The translations under genes were made by a program, and so were the position numbers. From CAVZCC01 sp963773765 (GTDB lineage: Bacteria > Actinomycetota > Acidimicrobiia > Acidimicrobiales > Microtrichaceae): 64,000 nt of DNA. Below the pieces are notes generated by a model. That model did not search any database. It saw nothing but the letters and a program-made list of their open reading frames with translations, and was not told where the DNA came from. The stretch spans positions 292,168-356,167 of the forward strand of contig CAVZCC010000003.1 of the NCBI GenBank assembly GCA_963773765.1, in the 5' to 3' direction. Positions 1 to 9,148 of this stretch are shown piece after piece; within the stretch, counting starts at the first letter, position 1; every line of letters begins with the position of its first letter.

Positions 1-1
1 G

Positions 2-154
2 TGGTCCCTGGACGACGTGCTGGGGATCTCCGACGACCTGACCAAGGACTGGCGGGGAGCGCTCATCTCCGGCGTGCTGGGCGTCGCCACCGGCGTGGGG
101 ATGCTGGTCGTCTTCCACCGTCCGGCCCCCGCCGACGGCGACGGCGGGTCCTGA
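2..154 (+). CDS. C-terminal fragment of a membrane protein
   Basis: An open frame runs in from the window edge and stops with TGA at 152-154, giving the last 50 residues of a protein whose start lies outside. The visible part holds a Gly/Val-rich hydrophobic stretch (about residues 19-39) that looks like one membrane helix, then a short Pro/Ala/Asp/Gly tail. Twenty-four bases separate it from the convergent kinase gene. I do not recognise the family. Confidence 0.45.
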   Translation, partial: WSLDDVLGISDDLTKDWRGALISGVLGVATGVGMLVVFHRPAPADGDGGS

Positions 155-178
155 TCCCGTCCTGACCGGCGCCCGACG

Positions 179-1567
179 TCAGGCCTTGGGCAGGCGGACG
201 TCCACGACCAGGCCGGTGCCCTCGGTGGGGGCGTCCAGCGTGACCGTCCCGCCGGAGGCCCGCACCAGCTCCGCCACGATGGCCAGTCCCAGGCCGGTCC
301 CCCCGGCCGGGGCATCGGGAGCGCGCCAGAACCGGTGCGTGGCACGCTCCCGGTCGGCGGCGGACATGCCCGGTCCGCGGTCGCGGACGCGGACCTGCAC
401 CCCGGAGGCGAGCGTGGACACGGAGAGGTCGATCGACGTGTGCTCGGGCGCCACCTCGATGGCGTTGTCCAGGAGGTTGTCGAGCACCTGCTCCAGGGCG
501 CCGGCCACGGCACGGGCCGGGGCGCTGGCGGCGGCGTCCAGGTCGATCGCCACGCCCCGCTCGTCGGCCAGCGCCTCCCAGCGGCCCGCCGCGTCGCGCA
601 CCACCGCGGAGACGTCGACCGGTGTGGGTGTGGTCGCCCCGACACCTGCTTCGGCCCGGGCCAGGGCCAGCAGTCCCTCCACCAGCTGGCCCAGCCGTCC
701 GACCTCGGCCGAGATGGCGTCGACCTCCGGTCGGGCCGACTCCACGTCGCCGTCGGCCACCAGTTCCTCCAGCTCGTCCAGCCGCAGCCGGAGCGCGGTG
801 AGCGGGGTGCGGAGCTGGTGGGACGCGTCGGCCACGAATGCCCGCTGCGAGCCGATCAGCCCCTCCAGCTGGCCGGCCATGTCGTTGAAGGACTCGGCCA
901 GGCGCCGCATCTCCGGTGGTCCGTGGTCCACCTGGGCCCGGGCCGAGAGGTCGCCGGCGGCCAACCGTCGGGCCCCCTCGTCGAGGTCCGCCACGGGCGC
1001 GATCGCCCACCGCGACACCAGCCAGCCGAGCGAGGCCGCCGCCGACAGCACCAGGACGGACAGCAGGACCAGGCGCAGCCAGTTGTCCCGCACCTGCTTG
1101 CGCAGCGTGTCGGTCGGGAAGCTCACCCGGACGACGCCGTTCACGACGGACCCCGACGTGATGGGCACGGCCACGTAGGCGAGCTCCTCGCCCAGGGTCT
1201 GTGAGGTCCGGATGCCCGACTGCTGGGTCCCGTCCAACGCGGTCCGGAACTCCGGGCGGGTGGAGAAGTTCCGCCCCGCGTCGGCGGGACGGGCCGTGTC
1301 CACGATGGCGATCCCCTGCTCGTCGGTGACCACCACCCGCCCCTCGGTCTGCTCCGCGTACCGCTCGGTGATGGCGGTCACCGCAGCGGGATCGTCGCTC
1401 TCCACCCGCTCCTCCACCAACCCGGCCAGCACGCGGGCGTCGCGTTCCACGTCGGCCAGGAGCCGGTCCTCCTGGCGGCCGGCGTAGGTCAGGCCCAGCG
1501 GCAGTTCCACCACCGCGAGCACGAACGCGGTGAGGAGCAGGTAGGAGATGAGGAGCCGTCGGGTCAT
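179..1567 (-). CDS. Membrane sensor histidine kinase
   Basis: This 462-residue two-component sensor kinase has an N-terminal membrane helix (about residues 5-25), an extracytoplasmic sensor region of about 140 residues, a second helix, a HAMP linker, a HisKA domain with H-box SHQLRTPLTALR, and a C-terminal HATPase with an N-box (DNLLDNAIE), RDRGPGM and GTGLGLAI. It should autophosphorylate on the H-box His and pass phosphate to the regulator encoded immediately upstream, whose stop overlaps its ATG by 4 bases. Across the regulator lies a divergent operon of secreted proteins, ApbE and a bis-heme membrane protein, which is its most likely target. The signal is unknown. Confidence 0.93.
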   Translation of the reverse strand: MTRRLLISYLLLTAFVLAVVELPLGLTYAGRQEDRLLADVERDARVLAGLVEERVESDDPAAVTAITERYAEQTEGRVVVTDEQGIAIVDTARPADAGRNFSTRPEFRTALDGTQQSGIRTSQTLGEELAYVAVPITSGSVVNGVVRVSFPTDTLRKQVRDNWLRLVLLSVLVLSAAASLGWLVSRWAIAPVADLDEGARRLAAGDLSARAQVDHGPPEMRRLAESFNDMAGQLEGLIGSQRAFVADASHQLRTPLTALRLRLDELEELVADGDVESARPEVDAISAEVGRLGQLVEGLLALARAEAGVGATTPTPVDVSAVVRDAAGRWEALADERGVAIDLDAAASAPARAVAGALEQVLDNLLDNAIEVAPEHTSIDLSVSTLASGVQVRVRDRGPGMSAADRERATHRFWRAPDAPAGGTGLGLAIVAELVRASGGTVTLDAPTEGTGLVVDVRLPKA

Positions 1568-2262
1568 GCGTCCCCGGGTCCGGCGGCCGCGTCGTCATCG
1601 GCCCCGTCGACGACGAAGCGGAACCCGACGCCCCGGACGGCCTGGATCCACTCCGGGTGGCCGAGCTTGCGGCGCAGGGACGCCACGTGCACGTCCAGGG
1701 TCTTGGCCGACCCGTACCAGTTGGGGTCCCAGACCTCCTCCAGGATGTCCCGGCGGGTCAGGGCCGCCCCGGGGTCCGAGGCCAGGTAGGCCAACAGGTC
1801 GAACTCCTTGGGGGTCAGCTCCACCACGGCGTCGTGCACCCGCACCTCGTGGGTGCGGACGTCCACCACCAGGGGGCCGACCACCAGCTCCTGGGGGACG
1901 GGGTCGCCCCCGCCGCTGCGACGGGCCACCGCCCGGATGCGGGCCACCAGCTCCCGCAGGCCGAACGGCTTGACCACGTAGTCATCCGCGCCGGTCTCCA
2001 GCAGCAGGACGCGGTCGACCTCCTCGGACCGGGCGCTGACCACGATGATGGGCACCGAGGTGGTCTCGCGCAGCCGGCGGCACACCTCCGCGCCGTCCAG
2101 GTCGGGCAGTCCGAGGTCCAACAGGATCAGGTCGGCCTCGCCGGCCGCGGCCAGCGCCCCGCGCCCGTCCCGGACGTGGGTGGGCTCGAACCCGTGCCGG
2201 GTCAGTCCGGAGACCAGGGGCTCGGCGATGGACGCGTCGTCCTCGACGACCAGGATGCGCAC
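1564..2262 (-). CDS. OmpR-family response regulator
   Basis: A receiver domain (VVEDDASI acidic pocket, phospho-acceptor Asp in LLLDLGLPDLDG, Lys in VVKPFG) is followed by a winged-helix DNA-binding domain ending in RGVGFRFV. I place the start at the GTG at 2262, where the protein begins VRILVVEDD. An in-frame ATG 18 bases upstream would add six residues that are not part of the fold. It overlaps the sensor kinase by 4 bases, so the two are co-translated. About 100 bases separate it from the divergent operon beginning at 2365, so the shared promoter region is a natural place for it to bind. Confidence 0.92.
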   Translation of the reverse strand: MRILVVEDDASIAEPLVSGLTRHGFEPTHVRDGRGALAAAGEADLILLDLGLPDLDGAEVCRRLRETTSVPIIVVSARSEEVDRVLLLETGADDYVVKPFGLRELVARIRAVARRSGGGDPVPQELVVGPLVVDVRTHEVRVHDAVVELTPKEFDLLAYLASDPGAALTRRDILEEVWDPNWYGSAKTLDVHVASLRRKLGHPEWIQAVRGVGFRFVVDGADDDAAAGPGDA

Positions 2263-2364
2263 GGGCCCAGCGTTCCACACCTCTCCGGTGGCCCGGCGAA
2301 CTTCACCGAACCCTTACCGTGCGCCACCACGGCAGTTGGGAGGGCGTTCCGTACGGTGGGAGCC

Positions 2365-2781
2365 ATGAACAAGCGCCAGATCATCGCCGGAACAGCAGCC
2401 GCCATCCTGACCTTCGGGTCGGCCGCCGCCGCGGTCGCGCTCAACGTGGGAGCGTCGGAGTCCGACAGCAACTCCCCTGCGGGGAAGCTCGCGGCCACGG
2501 AGGTCACCACCACGACGGCTCCTGCACCCCCGTCCACCATCTACGTGGACGTCACCGTGCCCGACCTCCCTCCCGTGACGGAGGCCCCCGCCCCCGCCCC
2601 TGCTCCCGCCCCTGCCCCCGCGGTCGGTTCCGGCTCCTCGTCGGCCCCGGCCCCGGCGCCGTCGTCCGGGACCAGCTACAGCAGCGGCCACAGCTCCGAT
2701 GACGACTCCTACGAGTCCGAGGGCGAGGACGACCACGGTGGCGAGTCGGACCACGAGGAAGGGCGTGAGGACGATGACTGA
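2365..2781 (+). CDS. Exported protein with acidic His/Asp/Glu tail
   Basis: This 138-residue protein has a signal-peptide-like start (MNKRQ, then an Ala-rich hydrophobic segment to about residue 27). A Thr/Pro stretch, a Pro-Ala repeat and a Ser/Gly linker follow, and the last 30 residues are almost entirely Asp, Glu, Ser, Gly and His. I see no fold. The tail could bind divalent or ferric cations outside the membrane, which would fit the ferric-reductase-like gene of the same operon; that is inference. It is divergent from the two-component system and overlaps the next gene by 8 bases. Confidence 0.7.
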   Translation: MNKRQIIAGTAAAILTFGSAAAAVALNVGASESDSNSPAGKLAATEVTTTTAPAPPSTIYVDVTVPDLPPVTEAPAPAPAPAPAPAVGSGSSSAPAPAPSSGTSYSSGHSSDDDSYESEGEDDHGGESDHEEGREDDD

Positions 2782-3179
2782 TCGTCGCCCGACCTCGCCC
2801 CGGCCCCGCCGGAAGCGGCCGCACCGCGCCGCGGTCTCCCGCATCGCCACCGCCGGCGTGTCCGCCTCCGCCACCTTCGCCCTGGTCGCCGTCATGGGCC
2901 AGTCGGCCAAGGCCGGTGTCCCCACCGAGGCCGCGGTCCCCGACACCGCCCCGACCACGGTGACCAGCACGACCCTTCCCGCCCCGCCGCCTCCGCCGGT
3001 CGTGGTCATCCGCCAGATCCACGTCCCCGCCGCGGCGCCGGCCCCGGGCACCGGCGGCAGCCGCCCCGGCCCGGACCCAGGCCGCTCCCGCGCCGCGGGC
3101 CACTCCGGCCCCGCGGTCCGCCCCCGTGACCGCCGCGCCGCGGCAGTCCGCCCCCGTTGCCCGCTCCAGCGCCAGCTGA
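2774..3179 (+). CDS. Exported Pro/Ala-rich protein, frame broken
   Basis: The ATG at 2774 lies inside the end of the previous gene. The protein starts with a basic Arg/Pro/Lys region and a hydrophobic helix (about residues 22-45), then a Pro/Thr-rich stalk. After about 3050 the original frame runs over the next gene as low-quality Arg/Pro sequence, while the +1 frame continues the Ala/Pro composition and ends at TGA 3177-3179 just before apbE. The total length is 3n+1, so one extra base between about 3040 and 3075 explains it. The layout (basic start, helix, Ser/Thr/Pro tail) resembles the protein at 13547-13924. Function unknown. Confidence 0.5.
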
Positions 3180-4329
3180 TCGCCCCCACCCCGTGGACCC
3201 GGCGCGCTCCCACATCCCTGCACCGACCCCCGACCCGGGCCTCGGGCCGGTCGATCCGGCCGACACCGCGGACCGCCACCTCATGGGCACCGATGTCCGG
3301 GTGGTGGTGACGGGGGGCGTCCCGTCAGCCGAGCTGGTGCTGGACCGGATCGCCCAGCTGGAGCGGCGTTGGTCCCGCTTCGACCCCGGAACCGAACTCT
3401 CCTTCGTGGGTCGGGCGGGGGGCATGCCCGTGGTCGTCTCCACCGAGACCGCGGAGCTGGTCGCCCGCAGCGCCTACGCCTGGGAGCGCACCGACGGACT
3501 GTTCGATCCCACCGTGGCCGATGCCCTGGTGGCCGCCGGGTACGACCGTGACTTCGACGAGTTGGTCACCGACGAGTCGGTCACCGACGAGTTGGCCACC
3601 GCGGCCCCGACCGCGGGCGCAGACCCGGCCCCGGACCCCGCGCCGGGCATGTCCGGGGTGCTGGTCGACGTCTCCACCGGCATGGTCCGGTTCCCACCGC
3701 AGGTCCGGGTCGATCCGGGCGGCATCGGCAAGGGGCTGGCCGCCGACATCGCCGCGGCGGAGTCGCTCGGCGCCGGCGCCCGTGGCGTGCTGGTCTCGGT
3801 GGGCGGCGACCTCCGCGCCGACGGGGAGGTCCCCGACGGTGGGTGGGAGATCGAGGTGGACCACCTGGTGGGCCCACCCATGCGACTGAACCTCCACACC
3901 GGCGCCGTGGCCACCTCCTCGGTCCTCCGTCGACGGTGGGGCGCCGGGTCGGGCCGCGCCCATCACGTGATCGATCCCCGGACCGGGCGCCCGAGTGACG
4001 GCCCTGCCGTGTCCGTGTCGGTGCTGGCGTCGGAGGCCTGGTGGGCCGAGGCCGTCGCCACCGCGCTCCTGGTCGGCTTCGGTGACCCCGACCACCGGGA
4101 GTTCCTGGCCGGCCTGGTGGGCGACGGGGGCGCGGTCGTCACCACCCGTGACGGGACCCGGCACCACCTGGGGCCGCAGGGCGGGGCGTTCGTCCCGGTC
4201 ACGGTGGCCGATCCGACGGGGACGGGGCACACCGGGGCTACGGTCGACCTCGACGGATCCCTCAGGCAGGACGGCAAGGCTGCCGATGCCCACCGGGACC
4301 CGAGCATCCCCATGGAGGACCCTCGATGA
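3157..4329 (+). CDS. apbE: FAD:protein FMN transferase (ApbE family)
   Basis: ApbE enzymes use FAD to attach FMN covalently to a Ser or Thr of extracytoplasmic redox proteins. The family hallmarks are present: the HLMGTDVRVVV opening, the ERRWSRFDPGTELS segment, a VDPGGIGKGLAAD core, VSVGGDLRADG, and a Thr/Ser-rich region before HHVIDPRTGRPS. Length (up to 390 residues) fits. The start is uncertain: the frame opens at TTG 3157, but GTG 3193, just past the upstream stop, is an alternative. No signal peptide is obvious. It overlaps the downstream bis-heme membrane gene by 4 bases, pointing to a joint role in flavin- and heme-based electron transfer at the membrane. No FMN_bind-type substrate is recognisable in the window. 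Confidence 0.9.
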   Translation: MPAPAPADRPHPVDPARSHIPAPTPDPGLGPVDPADTADRHLMGTDVRVVVTGGVPSAELVLDRIAQLERRWSRFDPGTELSFVGRAGGMPVVVSTETAELVARSAYAWERTDGLFDPTVADALVAAGYDRDFDELVTDESVTDELATAAPTAGADPAPDPAPGMSGVLVDVSTGMVRFPPQVRVDPGGIGKGLAADIAAAESLGAGARGVLVSVGGDLRADGEVPDGGWEIEVDHLVGPPMRLNLHTGAVATSSVLRRRWGAGSGRAHHVIDPRTGRPSDGPAVSVSVLASEAWWAEAVATALLVGFGDPDHREFLAGLVGDGGAVVTTRDGTRHHLGPQGGAFVPVTVADPTGTGHTGATVDLDGSLRQDGKAADAHRDPSIPMEDPR

Positions 4330-4910
4330 ACCCGCAGTTCTGGTGGTTCGTGTCCCGTGCCAGCGGCATGGTCGCCGCCGTCCTGGTCGCCCTCACGCTC
4401 GTCTGGGGCCTGCTGCTGACCACCAAGGTGATCGAGCGCCGCGGCCTGCCGGCCTGGCTCACGGACCTGCACCGCGCCCTGGGTGGGCTCAGCGTGATCT
4501 TCATCGCCGTGCACCTGCTGGCCCTGGTGGCGGACAGCTACGCCTACTTCTCCTGGAAGGAGCTGTTCGTCCCGTTCGCCTACGCCACCGATGCCGGCCC
4601 CGTGGCCTGGGGCATCGGGGCGTTCTGGGGGATGATCGTGGTCGAGGGCACCTCGCTGGTCCAACGGCGGATGCCCCGCAAGGTGTGGCGCGGACTGCAC
4701 TACCTCTCCTACCCCGTGGCGGTGATGGTGGCCGTGCACGCCATGACGGCGGGGACGGACTCCGCCAACGTCTGGTTCCGGGCCATCACCTTCGGCCTGT
4801 TGGGCCTGCTCACCTTCCTGACCATCTACCGGGTCCTGTTCAAGGGGAGCGGTCGCTCCGGGTCGGGCCGGGTCCCGGCGGCTGCGAAGCAGGAAGTAGG
4901 GGTCCGGTAA
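4326..4910 (+). CDS. Ferric-reductase-like transmembrane protein
   Basis: This 194-residue integral membrane protein has about five to six helices. Two His pairs, H49/H63 and H125/H138, match the two-heme-b ligand pattern (spacings of 14 and 13) of ferric-reductase-like domains. It should carry electrons across the membrane between a cytoplasmic donor and an outside acceptor. It has no flavin or NAD domain of its own, so it needs partners; the ATGA overlap with apbE suggests a flavinylated one. A paralogue with the same four His spacings lies at 12965-13531. Assignment to the superfamily is firm; the physiological substrate is unknown. Confidence 0.85.
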   Translation: MNPQFWWFVSRASGMVAAVLVALTLVWGLLLTTKVIERRGLPAWLTDLHRALGGLSVIFIAVHLLALVADSYAYFSWKELFVPFAYATDAGPVAWGIGAFWGMIVVEGTSLVQRRMPRKVWRGLHYLSYPVAVMVAVHAMTAGTDSANVWFRAITFGLLGLLTFLTIYRVLFKGSGRSGSGRVPAAAKQEVGVR

Positions 4911-4965
4911 CCTCCGGGCACCGGCGTGCCGCTCCCTGCGGCCGCCACTCGGCGTGGAGGTACGC

Positions 4966-6894
4966 GTGGCCACAGGGGCCCCATCGATCGACGGGTCGGA
5001 CCGACAGGACCCGGCCCACGTGCCGCTGGCGGCCGGCTTCCCGCCCGCCGACCAGGACGCCTGGCTGGCACTGGTGGACAAGGTCCTCAAGGGCGGTGCC
5101 TTCGACCGCCTCGTCTCCCGGACCGACGACGGCATCACGGTGCCGCCGCTGTACACCCGGGACGCCTCCCCCGGCTCCCTGGACGAGGCCGGCTTCCCGG
5201 GGTCCGCACCGTTCACCCGCGGCGCCCATGCCGCCCCCCGGCCCCACGGGCTGTGGGACGTGCGGTCCGTCGTGGACCATCCCGACCCGGCCGAGGCCAA
5301 CCGCCGGGCCCTGACGGACCTGGAACGGGGGGTGACCAGCCTCCGGGTGGCGTGGGGGCCGGCCTCGGCCGCGGACCTGGACCGGCGCCTGGAGGGCGTG
5401 TACCTGGACCTGGCTCCCGTGGTGCTGGAACCGGGGCTCGATCCGACCGATGCCGCCGACGCCCTGGAGGCCCTGTGGACGGCCCGGGGCGTGGACCCGT
5501 CCGCGGCGGTGGGTGGCTTCGGGGCCGATCCGCTGGGGGTCGTGGCCGCCCACGGCGCCGGGGGCCGGGAGGTGTCGGACCTCCTGGGGGATCTGGGCGC
5601 CCTGGCCGCCCGGACCGCAGCGCGGTACCCCGGCGTGCGGGCCGTCACCGTCAGCACGCTGCCCGCGGTGGAGGCCGGTGCGTCCGAGGCGCAGGAACTG
5701 GCCGTGCTGCTCAGCACCGGCGCCGCCTACCTCCGGGCCATGGCCGCGGCCGGGCTGTCCGCGGACGCGGCCTGCGGGCAGGTGGAGGTGACCCTCGGCG
5801 CCGATGCGGAGGTGTTCGCGACCATCGCCAAGCTCCGCGCCGCCCGCCGGGTGTGGTCGGCCATGACCCGGGCCTGCGGCGCCTCCGAGGCCGCAGGGGC
5901 GGTGCAGGTGCACGTCCGCACGGCCCGCCGGATGCTCACCGAGCGGGACCCGTGGGTGAACCTGCTGCGGGTCACCGCGGCCACCTTCGCCGCCGGGGTG
6001 GCCGGTGCCGACGGCATCACGGCCGAGCCCTACGACGCCCTGGGGGGTGACCCGTCGGAACTGGGCCGCCGCATGTCCCGCAACACCCAGTTGCTGCTGC
6101 TGGAGGAGTCGAACCTGGGACGCGTGCTGGACCCCGCCGGCGGCTCCGGGTACGTCGAGTCCCTCACCGACGAACTGGCCGCCACCGCCTGGTCGCTGTT
6201 CCAGGAGCTGGAGGCCGCCGGCGGCATGCCGACCGTGCTGGTCGACGGCACGCTGGCAGCCCGCATCACCGACGTGCGCAACCGCCACCTCCGTGAGGTG
6301 GCCACGCGCAAGCGGCCCATCACCGGGGTGAGCGAGTTCCCCGACCTGGGCCAGGACGCGCCGCCGGAGCGGACCCCGGCCCCGGCCACGGGCACCCCCG
6401 TCCTGGTGCCGGTGCGGTGGGCCGAGCAGTACGAGAGCCTGCGCGACGCTGCGGACGGGTACCGGTCCCGCACGGGAACCGCTCCCACGGTGTTCCTGGC
6501 CAACCTGGGGCCGGTGGCGGCCCACACCGCCCGGGCCACCTACGCCAAGAACCTGTTCGAGGCCGGTGGGATCCGCGCCACCACCTCCGGGCGGGGGGCC
6601 ACCACCGGCTTCGCCACTCCGGAGGAGGTCGTGCAGGACGCCATCGCGGACGGCGCCCGGTTGGTGTGCCTGTGTTCCTCGGACGCGCTCTACGCGGAGC
6701 TGGCGGTCCCGGTGGCCGCGGCGCTCAAGGAGGCGGGAGTGGAGTACGTGTACCTGGCCGGGAACCCCGGCGACCGCCGGGAGGCGGAGGAGGCAGCGGG
6801 CGTGGACGAGTTCGTCCACGTCGGCGTGGACGTCCTCGCCGCCCTGGACCGGGCGCACCACGTGCTCGGCATCGAACGGGAGGTGGCGCGGTGA
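4966..6894 (+). CDS. mutA: Methylmalonyl-CoA mutase, small (beta) subunit
   Basis: The product is the catalytically inactive partner of the heterodimeric adenosylcobalamin-dependent mutase that interconverts methylmalonyl-CoA and succinyl-CoA. It has a TIM-barrel half (RNTQLLLLEESNLGRVLDPAGGSGYVE near residues 365-395) and a degenerate C-terminal cobalamin-binding-like half that lacks the DxHxxG motif. The GTG at 4966 is preferred over GTG 4954 because a GGAGG lies 6-10 bases upstream of it. The gene is 55 bases behind the bis-heme gene and overlaps mutB by 4 bases. Confidence 0.93.
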   Translation: MATGAPSIDGSDRQDPAHVPLAAGFPPADQDAWLALVDKVLKGGAFDRLVSRTDDGITVPPLYTRDASPGSLDEAGFPGSAPFTRGAHAAPRPHGLWDVRSVVDHPDPAEANRRALTDLERGVTSLRVAWGPASAADLDRRLEGVYLDLAPVVLEPGLDPTDAADALEALWTARGVDPSAAVGGFGADPLGVVAAHGAGGREVSDLLGDLGALAARTAARYPGVRAVTVSTLPAVEAGASEAQELAVLLSTGAAYLRAMAAAGLSADAACGQVEVTLGADAEVFATIAKLRAARRVWSAMTRACGASEAAGAVQVHVRTARRMLTERDPWVNLLRVTAATFAAGVAGADGITAEPYDALGGDPSELGRRMSRNTQLLLLEESNLGRVLDPAGGSGYVESLTDELAATAWSLFQELEAAGGMPTVLVDGTLAARITDVRNRHLREVATRKRPITGVSEFPDLGQDAPPERTPAPATGTPVLVPVRWAEQYESLRDAADGYRSRTGTAPTVFLANLGPVAAHTARATYAKNLFEAGGIRATTSGRGATTGFATPEEVVQDAIADGARLVCLCSSDALYAELAVPVAAALKEAGVEYVYLAGNPGDRREAEEAAGVDEFVHVGVDVLAALDRAHHVLGIEREVAR

Positions 6895-9128
6895 GCGCCG
6901 ACGGAGCGAACGACGTGACCGGGTCCGGCTTCCAGGTCCCGGACTTCACCACGGTGGACCTGGCCCCGCACGCGGCCGCGCCCGCCGGTGCCAGGGAGGC
7001 GTGGGAGCGTGCCGCCACGGACGCCACCGGCCTGGAGCCGGACAAGCAGGTGTGGCCCACCCCCGAGGGCATCGACGTGGCCCCGCTCTACTCGGCCGCG
7101 GACACCGAGGGCCTGGACTTCCTGGACACCTTCCCCGGCGTCGCGCCGTACGTCCGGGGCCCGTACCCCACCATGTACGTCAACCAGCCGTGGACGATCC
7201 GCCAGTACGCGGGGTTCTCCACCGCGGAGGACTCCAACGCCTTCTACCGCCGCAACCTGGCCGCGGGCCAGAAGGGCCTGTCGGTGGCGTTCGACCTGCC
7301 CACCCACCGGGGGTACGACTCCGACAACCCCCGCGTCGCCGGCGACGTGGGCATGGCCGGCGTGGCCATCGACTCCATCTACGACATGCGGGTGCTGTTC
7401 GACGGCATCCCGCTGGACCAGATGTCGGTGTCCATGACCATGAACGGCGCGGTGCTGCCGGTGCTGGCGCTGTACATCGTGGCGGCCGAGGAACAGGGCG
7501 TGGCGCCCGAGCAGCTGTCGGGGACCATCCAGAACGACATCCTCAAGGAGTTCATGGTCCGCAACACCTACATCTACCCGCCGACGCCCTCCATGCGGAT
7601 CATCTCGGACATCTTCGCCTACACCTCGGAGAAGATGCCCCGGTTCAACTCCATCTCGATCTCCGGCTACCACATGCAGGAGGCGGGGGCGACGGCGGAC
7701 CTGGAGCTGGCCTACACGTTGGCCGACGGCCTGGAGTACCTGGCGGCGGGCATCGAGGCCGGGCTGGACGTGGATGCCTTCGCCCCCCGGCTGAGCTTCT
7801 TCTGGGCCATCGGCATGAACTTCTTCATGGAGGTGGCCAAGCTCCGCGCCGCGCGCCTGCTGTGGGCCAAGCTGGTCCAGGAGCGCTTCGCCCCCACCAA
7901 CCAGAAGTCGTTGTCCCTGCGCACCCACAGCCAGACCTCGGGCTGGTCCCTCACCGCCCAGGACGTGTTCAACAACGTCGTGCGCACCTGCGTGGAGGCG
8001 ATGGCCGCCACCCAGGGCCACACCCAGAGCCTGCACACCAACTCGCTGGACGAGGCGCTGGCGCTGCCCACCGACTTCTCGGCCCGCATCGCCCGCAACA
8101 CCCAGCTGTTCCTGCAACAGGAGTCGGGCACCTGCCGGGTCATCGACCCGTGGGGCGGCAGCTACTACGTGGAGCGGCTCACCGCGGACCTGGCCCGGCG
8201 GGCGCTGGCCCACATCGAGGAGGTCGACGAGCTCGGCGGCATGGCCAAGGCCATCGAGGCCGGCATCCCCAAGCTCCGCATCGAGGAGGCCGCGGCCCGG
8301 ACCCAGGCCCGGATCGACTCCGGTCGCCAGCCGGTGATCGGGGTCAACAAGTACCGCCTGGACACCAACGAGGACATCGACGTGCTCAAGGTGGACAACT
8401 CCACCGTGCGGGCGGGCCAGGTGGCCAAGCTGGAGCGGCTCCGGGCCGAGCGCGACGGCGGGGAGGTGGACGCCGCGCTGGCCGCACTGACCCGCTGCGC
8501 GGAGACCGGGGACGGCAACCTGTTGGACCTCGCCGTCGGCGCGGCGCGGGCCAAGGCGTCCGTCGGTGAGATCAGCGACGCCCTGGAGCAGGTGTGGGGC
8601 CGGCACCGGGCCAGCATCCGGTCCATCTCCGGGGTGTACCGGGGCGAGTTGGGCGAACGGGGAGGGGTCGTGGACGAGGTGCGACGCAAGGTGGAGGCCT
8701 TCGAGGCCGCCGACGGGCGCCGGCCGCGCATCCTGCTGGCCAAGATGGGCCAGGACGGCCATGACCGGGGCCAGAAGGTCATCGCCTCCGCCTTCGCGGA
8801 CCTGGGCTGGGACGTGGACATCGGACCGTTGTTCCAGACCCCGGAGGAGGCGGCCCGCCAGGCGGTGGAGGCCGACGTCCACGTGGTCGGTGCATCGTCA
8901 CTGGCCGCGGGGCACCTCACCCTGGTGCCGGAGCTGAAGGCGGCGCTGGCCCAGCAGGGGCGGCCCGACATCATGATCGTGGTCGGCGGCGTCATCCCAC
9001 CGCAGGACTACGACGAGCTGTACGCGGCCGGCGCGGTGGCGGTGTTCCCGCCGGGCACGGTCATCCACGAGGCGGCGTCCAAGCTGCTCGACGACCTGGC
9101 CGCCCAGCTGGGCTACGACCTCGGCTGA
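6891..9128 (+). CDS. mutB: Methylmalonyl-CoA mutase, large (alpha) subunit
   Basis: This 745-residue catalytic subunit has an N-terminal substrate barrel with the strongly conserved block TMYVNQPWTIRQYAGFST (active-site Tyr region), FDLPTHRGYDSDNPR, and a C-terminal B12-binding domain with the base-off/His-on motif DGHDRG (about residues 622-627) and VGGVIPPQDY. It isomerises methylmalonyl-CoA to succinyl-CoA and so feeds propionate, odd-chain and branched-chain carbon into the TCA cycle. The GTG start overlaps the mutA stop. The chaperone meaB lies 1.6 kb downstream. I see no epimerase gene and no cobalamin riboswitch nearby. Confidence 0.97.
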   Translation: MSADGANDVTGSGFQVPDFTTVDLAPHAAAPAGAREAWERAATDATGLEPDKQVWPTPEGIDVAPLYSAADTEGLDFLDTFPGVAPYVRGPYPTMYVNQPWTIRQYAGFSTAEDSNAFYRRNLAAGQKGLSVAFDLPTHRGYDSDNPRVAGDVGMAGVAIDSIYDMRVLFDGIPLDQMSVSMTMNGAVLPVLALYIVAAEEQGVAPEQLSGTIQNDILKEFMVRNTYIYPPTPSMRIISDIFAYTSEKMPRFNSISISGYHMQEAGATADLELAYTLADGLEYLAAGIEAGLDVDAFAPRLSFFWAIGMNFFMEVAKLRAARLLWAKLVQERFAPTNQKSLSLRTHSQTSGWSLTAQDVFNNVVRTCVEAMAATQGHTQSLHTNSLDEALALPTDFSARIARNTQLFLQQESGTCRVIDPWGGSYYVERLTADLARRALAHIEEVDELGGMAKAIEAGIPKLRIEEAAARTQARIDSGRQPVIGVNKYRLDTNEDIDVLKVDNSTVRAGQVAKLERLRAERDGGEVDAALAALTRCAETGDGNLLDLAVGAARAKASVGEISDALEQVWGRHRASIRSISGVYRGELGERGGVVDEVRRKVEAFEAADGRRPRILLAKMGQDGHDRGQKVIASAFADLGWDVDIGPLFQTPEEAARQAVEADVHVVGASSLAAGHLTLVPELKAALAQQGRPDIMIVVGGVIPPQDYDELYAAGAVAVFPPGTVIHEAASKLLDDLAAQLGYDLG

Positions 9129-9148
9129 CCCGGGCCCCGCCCCGAACC

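Noticed and set aside
63..1598. Long open frames antisense to the sensor kinase
   Set aside because: They are Arg/Gly/Pro-rich products of GC-rich codon shadowing with no domains, while the kinase frame is clearly coding.
4911..4965. Possible cobalamin riboswitch before mutA
   Set aside because: The 55-base spacer is too short and lacks a convincing B12 box; GCCACTC alone is not enough.
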